Source of the DNA: UBA5429 sp942493315
Lineage (GTDB): Bacteria > Bacteroidota > Bacteroidia > Bacteroidales > WCHB1-69
Assembly: GCA_942493315.1 (NCBI GenBank)
Contig: OW818690.1
Span: forward strand, 1,364,001 to 1,428,000
Direction of reading: 5' to 3'
DNA: 64,000 bases
Below, piece by piece: positions 8,162-16,321 of this stretch (its first letter is position 1; each line of letters starts with the position of its first letter). The notes beneath the pieces are model-generated. The model worked only from the letters and a program-made list of their open reading frames with translations, was not told the DNA's origin and made no database searches. A program made the position numbers and the translations under genes.

Positions 8162-8847
8162 TTATTTTCAGATAAAAATTTAGAAATGACTAATTCAGGC
8201 ATTTTTATTGATTTTTGTAGCCATTCAAGATATAAATTTTCTTTTTCTTCTTCAGATAATTTCCAGTTTAGATCTGATTTTCGCAATTTTTCAATCAAAA
8301 AATTGGTCATAATAGCAACAGAATTGGAGATATTGAAGCTTGTTGTGAACCCATACATAGGAATTTTAACGGAACAATCAGCCAGTTGAATAGCCTCTTC
8401 AGATAATCCTTTTAATTCTGTTCCAAATAATAATGCGATCGGCTTATCTATCGGAAAATCTTCCATAAAACAGCTATCATCTCCTGGCAATGTAGCAGCA
8501 ACACGGTAACCTTTCTCTTTAAGTCCCAAAATGCAGTCCTCAATATTATGGTCTGATGCAGGATAAAAGTGTTTGTCAATCCATTTATCGGATCCCATTG
8601 AAATAGCAGTGTGGATAAAAAAATCGTTTTCCCCTTCAATGACATGAATATCTTGTAACCCTAAACATTCACAAGTACGCATAACGGCACTAATGTTTTG
8701 AGCTTGAAACAGATCTTCAATCACTACGGTTAAATACCTGGTTCTGTTATTCAACACTTCTATCATCCTTTGATTTCTTTCATCAGTAAGGAATGTAGTT
8801 AAATATTCCGATACTTTACGTCTGGTTTCTTTATTGTCTATTTTCAT
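8149..8847 (-). CDS. trmH: tRNA (guanosine-18-2'-O)-methyltransferase, SpoU/TrmH family
   Basis: 232 residues, near the length of E. coli TrmH. The three SpoU (SPOUT knot) motifs are visible: motif 1 EDLFQAQNISAVMRTCE, motif 2 ALLFGTELKGLSEEAI, and motif 3 IPMYGFTTSFNISNSVAI. The IPMYGFxxSxNxSNS form is that of TrmH rather than of the L30-like-domain RlmB group. The enzyme methylates the 2'-O of G18 in tRNA using SAM. The N-terminal RRKVSEYLTTFLTDERNQRMIEV fits the TrmH N-terminal extension. No clear own promoter was seen. Confidence 0.88.
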   Translation of the reverse strand: MKIDNKETRRKVSEYLTTFLTDERNQRMIEVLNNRTRYLTVVIEDLFQAQNISAVMRTCECLGLQDIHVIEGENDFFIHTAISMGSDKWIDKHFYPASDHNIEDCILGLKEKGYRVAATLPGDDSCFMEDFPIDKPIALLFGTELKGLSEEAIQLADCSVKIPMYGFTTSFNISNSVAIMTNFLIEKLRKSDLNWKLSEEEKENLYLEWLQKSIKMPELVISKFLSENNLEI

Positions 8848-8861
8848 AATCTAAAATTCAT

Positions 8862-8890
8862 AAAAAAAGCCCTGACAGGGCTTTTTTTAT
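8862..8890 (-). terminator. Intrinsic terminator after the HU gene
   Basis: A near-perfect hairpin: AGCCCT and AGGGCT around a GAC loop, extended by an A run on one side and a T run on the other (about 12 bp in total). It sits about 30 bases after the HU stop, and its symmetric A/T tracts make it potentially bidirectional. Confidence 0.85.
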
Positions 8891-8910
8891 TTCTTTAATC
8901 CGGGTATAAA

Positions 8911-9180
8911 TTAGATTGTACCGGTTAGTTCAGTGCCTGGTTTGAATTTGATAACATTTTTAGCAGGAATGTCCATCTCTTTTTTAGTTTGAGGATTGCG
9001 TCCTTTTCTTGCAGCACGTTTAACAACTGCAAATGTTCCAAAACCAACTAAAGAAACTTTTTCTCCTTTTGTTAAAGCTTCAGTTGTAGCGCATACAAAT
9101 GCATCTAAAGCTATCTTAGCTTGAACTTTAGTAAATCCAGCTTTTTCAGCTATTGAACTAATTAATTCTGCTTTGTTCAT
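8911..9180 (-). CDS. hup: HU family DNA-binding protein
   Basis: 89 residues. The N-terminal helices MNKAELISSIAEKAGFTK and the saddle motif VSLVGFGTFAVVKRAARKGRNP are classic HU, a dimer that bends DNA and compacts the nucleoid. The conserved GRNPQT, with the proline that intercalates DNA, is present. The gene is bounded by a -7 element (9222-9229) and a strong terminator (8862-8890), so it is a single-gene unit. IHF subunits have the same fold but usually differ around the arm; HU is the better call. Confidence 0.95.
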   Translation of the reverse strand: MNKAELISSIAEKAGFTKVQAKIALDAFVCATTEALTKGEKVSLVGFGTFAVVKRAARKGRNPQTKKEMDIPAKNVIKFKPGTELTGTI

Positions 9181-9221
9181 TTGATTAGATTTAATGGTTA
9201 ATAAAATAATTTCAACGACTG

Positions 9222-9229
9222 CAAATTTA
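9222..9229 (-). promoter_or_regulatory. -7 promoter element of the HU gene (TAAATTTG)
   Basis: The minus strand reads TAAATTTG 41 bases before the ATG. A TTTG (9252-9255, minus) stands 22 bases further upstream, slightly longer than the common spacing. Confidence 0.55.
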
Positions 9230-9321
9230 AAAAATATTTAATGAAATATCTCAAAAAAACGGAAATGTTGATAAACAGTTTAATTGTTAATAAAAAACCT
9301 ATAAAATGGCAAAAAAATACA

Positions 9322-10276
9322 CTAAAACAATTTTAAAGTGTAGTTGGCGTTTCTGAATCCTGTTAAAAAAGGGGTAATTTGCATTTTACTTTTGCCCTGA
9401 AGTTGCAATTCTAGTAGAGAAATTTGATAATCAGAGCAACAAATGGAAAGAAAAGTTTTATGATCTGTCAAAATTGTACCCGGTTCATAGTCACTTTTTT
9501 GTTTTAATATCACTGTTTTAAAACATTTTAAAACTACAATTTCGCCGGAAATAGTTTGAATATGAGTATAAGCTCCGGGGTATGGAGAGAGCCCTCTGAT
9601 AAAATTAAAAACAGTTTGAGCCGGTAAATTCCAGTTGATTTGGGTATTCTCTTTATTTAGTTTGGGGGCAATTTTTAATTTGGAATTATCAAGTGGGGAT
9701 TGGAATTTGAGTTCTCAATTGTTTGTTTTCAATGGCATCAACAGTTTCCAAAGCTAACTGAGCACCTAATTTCATTAATTTATCGTAGATAATCCCTGTA
9801 TCATCAGTTTCAGAAATAAGCAATTCTTTACAATCAATGATATCTCCTTTATCAATTTCATGATTGAGGAAAAATGAGGTTACTCCGGTTTTGGTTTCTC
9901 CATTGATCACAGCCCAATGGATGGGAGCAGCACCCCGATATTGAGGGAGTAAAGATGCATGGATATTAAAAGTTCCAAGAGGAGGCATCGCAAAAACCTC
10001 TTCAGGGAGCATCCTAAAAGCAACTACAATAAAGAGATCAGCTTCTATTTGCTTTAATTGATCTAAGAAATCGGGATCTTTAAGCTTTGCAGGTTGTAAA
10101 ATCGGAATATGATGATCTAAAGCGTACTGTTTTACTTCAGAATATTGTAATTTCAGTCCTCTTCCCGCCGGTTTATCAGGAGCCGTTACAACGGCCTTAA
10201 CTGAGTGTTTGGAATGGTACAGAACATCTAAAGTTGCCACAGCAAATTCAGGTGTCCCCAAGAAAACGATATTCAT
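9322..10276 (-). pseudogene. fmt: Methionyl-tRNA formyltransferase with a single-base frameshift
   Basis: The N-terminal catalytic domain (10276 down to 9689) is intact: MNIVFLGTPEFAV, NIHASLLPQYRGAAPIHW, INGETKTGVTSFFLNHEIDKGDII. It then stops at TGA. The OB-fold C-terminal domain continues in another frame (KIAPKLNK, INWN, FNFIRGLSPYPGAY, ending at 9322). Total length is 955 bases, one more than a multiple of three. Removing one base from the C4 run (minus strand; 9695-9698) joins the halves as IPIPLDNSKLKIAPK, giving a normal ~317-residue enzyme. Fmt formylates initiator Met-tRNA and is usually important for growth, so a sequencing error or a very recent mutation is more likely than old decay. 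It is coupled to ribH by a TAATG overlap. Confidence 0.85.
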
Positions 10277-10761
10277 TATTTTAACTTTCGTTGAAGCTCA
10301 ATCATTTTTAAAACAGTATAAGCTGCTTCTACTCCTTTATTCCCATGTTTCCCACCGGAACGATCTAAAGCTTGTTCTAATGTATCACAGGTTAATACTC
10401 CAAATATAACTGGAGAACCGTAGTCTAACCCAACTTTCATCGCACCTGTTGCAACAGCTTGTGAAATAAACTCAAAATGTCTGGTTTCCCCTTGAATAAC
10501 ACAACCTAAACAGATTACACCATCCAGATCCTCATCAGCATCAAATAGCATAGCTGACCCAAGGGGTAATTCAAAACTTCCGGGTACTGAATGCACTGCA
10601 ATATTTTGTTCTAAAACACCATATCCTAATAGAGTAGAAAGTGCTCCCTCCTTCAATGCATCCGTAACAGTTGGATTCCATTCACTTATAACAATTCCAA
10701 CTTTATACTTCCCGGCTTTTGGAAAAGTTCCGGAGTGTTCAGAAAGATTTGTTTTTTTCAT
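10276..10761 (-). CDS. ribH: 6,7-dimethyl-8-ribityllumazine synthase
   Basis: 161 residues, the normal size. Recognisable segments are VISEWNPTVTDALKEGA (substrate-binding tryptophan), VPGSFELPLG, GCVIQGETRHFEFI with the catalytic histidine region, PVIFGVLTCDTLEQALDRSGG, and NKGVEAAYTVLKM. It condenses 5-amino-6-ribitylaminouracil with dihydroxybutanone phosphate, the penultimate step of riboflavin synthesis. The gene sits between the TPR gene (one-base stop/start overlap) and fmt (TAATG overlap), so the three are translationally coupled. Confidence 0.97.
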   Translation of the reverse strand: MKKTNLSEHSGTFPKAGKYKVGIVISEWNPTVTDALKEGALSTLLGYGVLEQNIAVHSVPGSFELPLGSAMLFDADEDLDGVICLGCVIQGETRHFEFISQAVATGAMKVGLDYGSPVIFGVLTCDTLEQALDRSGGKHGNKGVEAAYTVLKMIELQRKLK

Positions 10762-11468
10762 TATTTGCCTAGTTTTGCAGCAACTCTATCAGCAAATCTA
10801 GCTAAACCCATATTTTGATATTGATCATAAAAATCTTTTTCAATTTGAGTGTAGATATCCAAAGCTTTTTGCCATTGTTCTTCTCTTTCGTACATTTGAG
10901 CTAATTTGAACTGATTGGCAGGTGTGAAATAAGGATCATCATTACCATCTATTGATTTCTCATAATAAGAGATAGCTTTTTTTGTATCACCCATATCATC
11001 ATAAATATCACCTATTACAGCTTGACATGCATACCAAAGCGCATCTTCTTTATGTTTATATTTTTTCAAATAAACGAGAGCTTCATCAGGTTGGTTTAAT
11101 TTTAAATAGCATAATCCGGCGTAATAGTTAGCTGTGTTAGCTGTTTTTGTCAAACTATATGATTTTGCAATGGCAAGAAATCCGTCCATTTCATCATCAC
11201 CTTCTAATGCAAGTTGAATAGAAACTGAGTCACCCATTAATAATTTATCTATTGGTTTCAAAATTAGCATAGATGCTTTTTCAGTTTGGGGAATTAAATA
11301 AAGCCGGTTAAATGCGATTAGGGCAATAACAATAATCAAAATACCGATCACAACACCATAAACTATTTTGTTGTATTTATTAAAAAACGCAATGGTTTTA
11401 GCAATAAAATTTTCTTTTGCGGGTGTTGCACTTTCCTTTTTGGCACCTATTTTTTCTTTGTTTGTCAT
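10761..11468 (-). CDS. Membrane-anchored tetratricopeptide repeat protein
   Basis: 235 residues. A lysine-rich cytoplasmic N-terminus precedes one transmembrane helix at about residues 36-54 (VYGVVIGILIIVIALIAF). The rest is helical, with TPR-like repeats: ANYYAGLCYLKLNQPDEALVYLKK, ACQAVIGDIYDDMGDTKKAISYYEKSI and ANQFKLAQMYEREEQWQKALDIYTQI. The architecture resembles YfgM-type envelope proteins that work with the Sec machinery, but a specific role cannot be assigned. It is the first gene of the operon with ribH and fmt. Confidence 0.8.
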   Translation of the reverse strand: MTNKEKIGAKKESATPAKENFIAKTIAFFNKYNKIVYGVVIGILIIVIALIAFNRLYLIPQTEKASMLILKPIDKLLMGDSVSIQLALEGDDEMDGFLAIAKSYSLTKTANTANYYAGLCYLKLNQPDEALVYLKKYKHKEDALWYACQAVIGDIYDDMGDTKKAISYYEKSIDGNDDPYFTPANQFKLAQMYEREEQWQKALDIYTQIEKDFYDQYQNMGLARFADRVAAKLGK

Positions 11469-11497
11469 ATTAAATTGTATTTTAATTTTTCGAGCGG

Positions 11498-11505
11498 CAA
11501 AAATA
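11498..11505 (-). promoter_or_regulatory. -7 promoter element of the TPR-ribH-fmt operon (TATTTTTG)
   Basis: The minus strand reads TATTTTTG about 30 bases before the ATG of the TPR gene. No good upstream TTTG was seen. Confidence 0.5.
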
Positions 11506-11566
11506 ACAATAATTTTCTTATGTTTGAGCTCTTTGGTTAGAAAAAAATCAATTAATAAGTTGATTA

Positions 11567-12280
11567 TTAATTCTTATCTTTAATAGAGCGGTTTAATTCG
11601 AATAAAACCTGATTGGTTATCTCTTTGGAAGGATCAGCATGAATAAGAAATGGACTATTGGATTGATAGGTTAAAACAAAAGAAGCATTTCTTTGAATGT
11701 TAATTCTTTTTACTACAACCTGAAGAGAATCGTACAATTGTAATAGCGCATTAGCTTGTTTGTTTTGAAGATTATTAAACACATTTTCTTTCTCTGCTTC
11801 TAGTTGAGCATATTCTTGTTGTAATAAATTTTGAGCATTTTCAATTTGAATTTTAGTTAAAACGCCTTTTGCATAATTTTCTTCAAATTGTGCATATTTT
11901 TGTTTAAAAGCCTGCTCTTTGTTTTGGAAAATGAGTTCTTGTCTCTTCGTTTCGGCATCAATTTCTTTTTTCAATAGATCAACTAGTTTATAATTTTCAT
12001 TGATGGTATCCAAATTTATAAAAACGATCTCACCTGATCCCGGTTTTCCATCAAATACTTTTGGAACAAAAACTTCCGGTTTTGGCGTTAAAAAATGTAA
12101 AATATACAATACAATTACGGCAATGGTTATGATGGCATAAAATCCAATTTGAAACCAATTTTTTTTCTTTTTATTGGGTTCTTTATCAGGAAAATTTGTG
12201 CTTTCTTCTTTTAATTCAACAGTTTCCATTTTTTCTGTTTCGATTGGTTCGTTTGTTGTGTTGTAGTCCATTTCGTTCAT
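11567..12280 (-). CDS. Membrane-anchored OmpH/Skp-like protein
   Basis: 237 residues: a charged cytoplasmic N-terminus, a transmembrane helix at about residues 45-63 (IGFYAIITIAVIVLYILHF), then a Skp-like periplasmic part. The Skp pattern is a short strand (GEIVFINLDTINENYKLVDLLKKEI), a long coiled coil (about residues 95-170, rich in E, K and Q), and a return strand (ASFVLTYQSNSPFLIHADPSKEIT). Skp proteins chaperone outer-membrane porins; a permanently membrane-anchored form differs from soluble Skp. It lies 12 bases after the acyl-ligase fusion gene on the same strand and is probably in its operon. Confidence 0.75.
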   Translation of the reverse strand: MNEMDYNTTNEPIETEKMETVELKEESTNFPDKEPNKKKKNWFQIGFYAIITIAVIVLYILHFLTPKPEVFVPKVFDGKPGSGEIVFINLDTINENYKLVDLLKKEIDAETKRQELIFQNKEQAFKQKYAQFEENYAKGVLTKIQIENAQNLLQQEYAQLEAEKENVFNNLQNKQANALLQLYDSLQVVVKRINIQRNASFVLTYQSNSPFLIHADPSKEITNQVLFELNRSIKDKN

Positions 12281-12292
12281 AGTATTTACTTT

Positions 12293-14767
12293 TTATGATA
12301 ATTCTTTAATATAAATATTTTCAATTCTTGATCTGAATTCTCTGATAGATTCCCCTTGCTCAGGATATACAGCTGGAAGGAATTTTATTTCTATTTTTGA
12401 TAAAAATCTAGGCATTCTGATGCTTCTAAAAGTAGCTTTTTCAGAACCTTTAATAATAACAGGAACAACAGGAATATTTAATTCAGTACTTAAAATAGCA
12501 AAGGAATCTCTGAAATGTTTGAGTTTTTTGTCTTTAGCTCTGGTTCCTTCAGGGAAAATAACCACATTATTTCCTTGTTTAAGCACTTCTGACATCTGTT
12601 GTAAAGATTCACGAATGTTGGTATTGACATTCATTAAAATAATGTTGCTTCTATTAGCAATAAATCGGCCTAGTTTGAAATTAAAATGTTTTTCTTTAGC
12701 AAAGAAGAATGTTTTAGTATTGATTTTCCATTTTAATTTGGAGGTAATAAAAACACCATCAAATCCACTTCTGTGATTTCCAATAATGATACAAGGTCCA
12801 TCAGGTAGATTGATTTTTCCTTTGGTATAATATCTGTAATAAATATGGAACGATATTTTGATAAAAAGGTCCAAAACCCAATGAACAAACCCTGATTTTG
12901 GTAATTTTAAATCTTCGAGTTTGTGTTGCAAAATCTCTTTCCAGGAGATTTCAGTATCTTTAACGACACTTGAATTTTGCTCGATATATGCAGTTAATTT
13001 ATTCAAAGACTGATAGTTATCCAATTCGTTTTCTTGAAGATGAATTTCAAAAGCTGTTTCAATATAAGCGATCAGTGCTACCCGGGTTAACGAATCCATT
13101 GCTAAATCGATCTCAAAATGGGAATCTCCGGTTGCTTTTCTGCCGGTTTCATTTTCAACGAATTGTTTTAAAGCAATATATGCAGGGCTTTGATTTTCTT
13201 TTTGTACTTCTTTTTGAACCTTTTCTTCTACAGTGATTAAAGGTTTTAATAAGTGTCGTTGAATTTTTCCTAATCTGGTTCTTGGCAACTCATCAGATGC
13301 GATATGGAATTTTTTAATTCTTTTATAGGTCATTGCATTTTTGTTGTACTCTTCAATCTCGGTTTTGATCATCTCATTGGCAGAGGAACCGGTGTTGAGT
13401 CTTACCACATCCATATCAGGAACAACTAAGGCTTGGAGAAGGTCATTTTCCAAGAAAACAGCCATCTCTTTCATCACTTTGGACTTCTCTAAGATTTCAA
13501 ATTCTAATTCAACAGGATTGATATTTTTCCCATTGGAAGTGACAATAATTTCTTTGATTCTACCTGTAATTTTGAGCCCATTTTTGTCGATAATTCCAAT
13601 ATCTCCGGTTTCAAGCCATCCATTTTTTAAAATGGCATCGGTTTCTTCGGGCCTATTGTAGTACCCTTTCATTACATTGTTTCCTTTGACACGAATCTCG
13701 CCATTTTCGCCGAACTGAATTTCCAAACCGGGAAGTAAATCGCCTGAATAACCAATTCTATCTTTTCCGGGTCTTGTAAAACTGATCATAGGAGCACATT
13801 CTGTCATTCCATATCCGGTTAAGACAGAAAATCCCAACGTTCTGAAAATTGTACCTGTTTCTTCAGATAATGCAGCACCTCCGCAAACCAAATGTTCAAG
13901 ATGTCCTCCAAATTTTTGATGTACAGCTTTGAAAATTTTTCTTGAAAACGGTTTACTATCAATAGCTTTTGCCATTTTATACATCAATCTACCAACAGGA
14001 GAAGAGTTTACTTTAACCATGATCCCTTTTGCTAAGGTGTCATATAATTTAGGAACTCCAATAATTAATCCGATTTTACCACGGTTTAATGTTTTTATGA
14101 TAGAGTCTGCTGTTAATCCTTCTGCAATAAAAACAGATGAACCCACAAACATTGGAGCAAGCATCGTACCTACAAACGGAAAACTGTGGTGTAATGGCAA
14201 TAAAACCATCACGCTGGTATCCCTTTTAAAAATGGGAACATGTTCACAAACTGCAATAAGATTAAAATAGATGTTTTTATAGGTCAACATAACCCCTTTA
14301 GGACTTCCGGTAGTTCCCGAAGTATAGATGATGCATAATGTATGATCATCTTCACCCATTGGAATAGGAGTTGGTTCATATTTTTCAACGCCCATAATAT
14401 CAACATCTTCTGTAGTGCAGATTACACAATTGTAATCAGAAATAGAAGAAACAGCATCCTGAATCATCTCCTTTTTAGCTAATGTAGTATAGATGATTTC
14501 CGGTTTACAATCCGCAATTATAAAAGATAACTCTTTGATAGTTGAACTGTAATCAACAGGAACCACTGTCCCTTGCGTTCTTAATGTGCCATATACAGCG
14601 AAAAAATAATCAGGTGTATTGTCAGCAAAAATCAATATTTTGTTAATATTTTGACTTTTTTGTTCAAAATATTTTTCATAAGCAATGGTGTATTGTAAAA
14701 GTTGAGAATAACTATATTCCTGATCTTTAAATACTATTGCGATCTTTTTATTGTTCTTTAGTAGCAT
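12293..14767 (-). CDS. Fused acyl-ligase / acyl carrier protein / PlsC-type acyltransferase
   Basis: 824 residues with three domains. (1) Residues 1 to ~510: AMP-forming ligase with YTSGTTGSPKG near residue 150, YGMTECAP, and TGRIKEIIVTSNGKN. (2) About 520-600: an acyl carrier domain with a DSLTRV phosphopantetheine site, serine at residue 559. (3) About 620-824: a 1-acylglycerol-phosphate acyltransferase with GNHRSGFDG (the HxxxxD motif) near residue 664 and FPEGTRAKD. The order suggests that a fatty acid is activated, held on the built-in ACP and transferred to a (lyso)phospholipid, as in an Aas-like scavenging enzyme, but in reverse order to E. coli Aas and with an added ACP. The FadL-like porin gene is directly upstream. 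Confidence 0.85.
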   Translation of the reverse strand: MLLKNNKKIAIVFKDQEYSYSQLLQYTIAYEKYFEQKSQNINKILIFADNTPDYFFAVYGTLRTQGTVVPVDYSSTIKELSFIIADCKPEIIYTTLAKKEMIQDAVSSISDYNCVICTTEDVDIMGVEKYEPTPIPMGEDDHTLCIIYTSGTTGSPKGVMLTYKNIYFNLIAVCEHVPIFKRDTSVMVLLPLHHSFPFVGTMLAPMFVGSSVFIAEGLTADSIIKTLNRGKIGLIIGVPKLYDTLAKGIMVKVNSSPVGRLMYKMAKAIDSKPFSRKIFKAVHQKFGGHLEHLVCGGAALSEETGTIFRTLGFSVLTGYGMTECAPMISFTRPGKDRIGYSGDLLPGLEIQFGENGEIRVKGNNVMKGYYNRPEETDAILKNGWLETGDIGIIDKNGLKITGRIKEIIVTSNGKNINPVELEFEILEKSKVMKEMAVFLENDLLQALVVPDMDVVRLNTGSSANEMIKTEIEEYNKNAMTYKRIKKFHIASDELPRTRLGKIQRHLLKPLITVEEKVQKEVQKENQSPAYIALKQFVENETGRKATGDSHFEIDLAMDSLTRVALIAYIETAFEIHLQENELDNYQSLNKLTAYIEQNSSVVKDTEISWKEILQHKLEDLKLPKSGFVHWVLDLFIKISFHIYYRYYTKGKINLPDGPCIIIGNHRSGFDGVFITSKLKWKINTKTFFFAKEKHFNFKLGRFIANRSNIILMNVNTNIRESLQQMSEVLKQGNNVVIFPEGTRAKDKKLKHFRDSFAILSTELNIPVVPVIIKGSEKATFRSIRMPRFLSKIEIKFLPAVYPEQGESIREFRSRIENIYIKELS

Positions 14768-14780
14768 ATTTTAAATATAA

Positions 14781-14811
14781 AAAAGTTCGCTGCAAATATA
14801 CGCGAACTTTT
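14781..14811 (-). terminator. Hairpin terminator whose loop holds a -7 promoter element
   Basis: A perfect 10-bp stem (14781-14790 with 14802-14811) flanked by A and T runs lies between the FadL-like gene and the acyl-ligase fusion. The 11-base loop contains CAAATATA, which is TATATTTG on the minus strand (14793-14800), 26 bases before the ligase ATG. The same bases can therefore serve as the terminator of the upstream gene and as the promoter of the downstream one. No TTTG was found at -33. Confidence 0.6.
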
Positions 14812-14839
14812 TGATTCAGAAAGAAGGATAAATATATTG

Positions 14840-16291
14840 TTATAACTTAAAGCCAAATGTACCCACTATACAATTAGATTCAAAGTTTTGATGTACCGGG
14901 TTAACCATAGAAGGATCATAAAACCAGTATTTTTGATGAGATATTTTGTAAACATAAGCAAAATCAACAAAAAAGGAATTGGTTCTGTATCCTAATCCTA
15001 CAGAGTAAGTGTAGAGAGCCCCGTCGTTTATCTCATTTTGATATGGAGAACTGGTATATGCAAAACCACAACGATACAGAATGTTTTTAGTTATATAAGT
15101 TTCTGCACCCAATCTTATGCTATGTGTAGGTCTATAGGTGTCACGGATCGCTTTATTTTCATCTTTAAAAAGATAAGTATTATTATCATAACTGCCTAAT
15201 TCTGATTTAGAGTAATCTGTATATTCATAATCAATACTAACAAAACCTCTTTTTGAAATTAAGAAAGCAACATTTCCCATTAATTTCAAAGGAGTAATCA
15301 GCTGATAATTATACTCGTTGGTGTAATTTGAAACATAAGTTGTATCTCCGAATGATACCATTTCACGTTCTAAAACATCATGAACATTGCTGTAAAAAGT
15401 TGGAGTATGAATTGCAGCTCCAAATCTCAAAAAAGAAACAGGTTGATATAAAATTCCTAGCTTTAAATTAACACCGGAGGAGTTCACCCTCAAATTATCG
15501 TTAATAGTAAATGAGTTAAAGTGATCCACAACATTATTGTCATCCACTTCTTCATAACTTCTTTTTTCAGTATAAGAAATAAATGGAACACCAAGAGTAG
15601 CCCCAATATATAATTGATCATCGTAATTTCCTCCAAAAGAGAATGTCATTTCATTAATTCTACCGGAAGTGATCACGGAACTGGTTTGTTTAAGGTCTTT
15701 TCCAAGATAAGCTGGAATATATTGAGTATTATTTGCTGTATTGTTAAGGGGATCGATGATGTAAGATTGATATGCGAAATCACCTTCTCTTTCAAGATTT
15801 TCATATAAAGTACCATTGGCGTAAGTAGCAAAAGCGGATCCCATTGTACTTCCATTACTTCTCCCTTCAATAGCAAATTTATTGTTAAAATTCATAATTT
15901 GGTTGAATCCAAATCCAAATTGTCCTTTTTTCCATTTGCTATTATCGGCACCTGACCAGGCAAAAACGATTCCTAAATTTGATATGGTTGATGAAACAGA
16001 AGTTGTTGGGGTCAGTTCATCATTATAAGTTGAGTTAACATGATGAATATCAAGATAAAGAGGAGTAAAGGAAATTTCAGTTTTTTTGAAAAGAGCAATA
16101 GATGCAGGATTGGTACTTAGAGCGGAAAATTCAGCACCAACAGCGCCAAATGCACCACCTGCACCAAGAAAACGAGCGGTTCCATTCCATTCCGTTTTTG
16201 AAAAGCGAAGCGCATCCATCTCATTTTGAGCAGTTAATATACTTCCAAAACCTAGTAGAAGTGATATAAGTAAGATGTTTTTAAGTTTCAT
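14840..16291 (-). CDS. FadL/OMPP1-like outer membrane beta-barrel protein
   Basis: 483 residues with a signal peptide (MKLKNILLISLLLGFGSILTAQ). The plug-like N-terminus, FLGAGGAFGAVGAEFSALSTNPASIALF, is the hallmark of OMPP1/FadL/TodX proteins, with the NPAS motif that follows the hatch domain. Alternating beta strands fill the rest, ending in an aromatic strand (SNCIVGTFGFKL). The family moves hydrophobic molecules such as fatty acids across the outer membrane. The downstream gene is a fatty acid ligase/acyltransferase, which supports a fatty acid uptake role. Confidence 0.82.
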   Translation of the reverse strand: MKLKNILLISLLLGFGSILTAQNEMDALRFSKTEWNGTARFLGAGGAFGAVGAEFSALSTNPASIALFKKTEISFTPLYLDIHHVNSTYNDELTPTTSVSSTISNLGIVFAWSGADNSKWKKGQFGFGFNQIMNFNNKFAIEGRSNGSTMGSAFATYANGTLYENLEREGDFAYQSYIIDPLNNTANNTQYIPAYLGKDLKQTSSVITSGRINEMTFSFGGNYDDQLYIGATLGVPFISYTEKRSYEEVDDNNVVDHFNSFTINDNLRVNSSGVNLKLGILYQPVSFLRFGAAIHTPTFYSNVHDVLEREMVSFGDTTYVSNYTNEYNYQLITPLKLMGNVAFLISKRGFVSIDYEYTDYSKSELGSYDNNTYLFKDENKAIRDTYRPTHSIRLGAETYITKNILYRCGFAYTSSPYQNEINDGALYTYSVGLGYRTNSFFVDFAYVYKISHQKYWFYDPSMVNPVHQNFESNCIVGTFGFKL

Positions 16292-16321
16292 ATTATTTAT
16301 TTTTTATAATTCAACTTTAAA

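Noticed and set aside
9689..9700. Programmed +1 frameshifting in fmt
   Set aside because: The CCC-A context could slip, but the stop is not in the next codon, no stimulatory element is seen, and Fmt is not known to use frameshifting; an indel is simpler.
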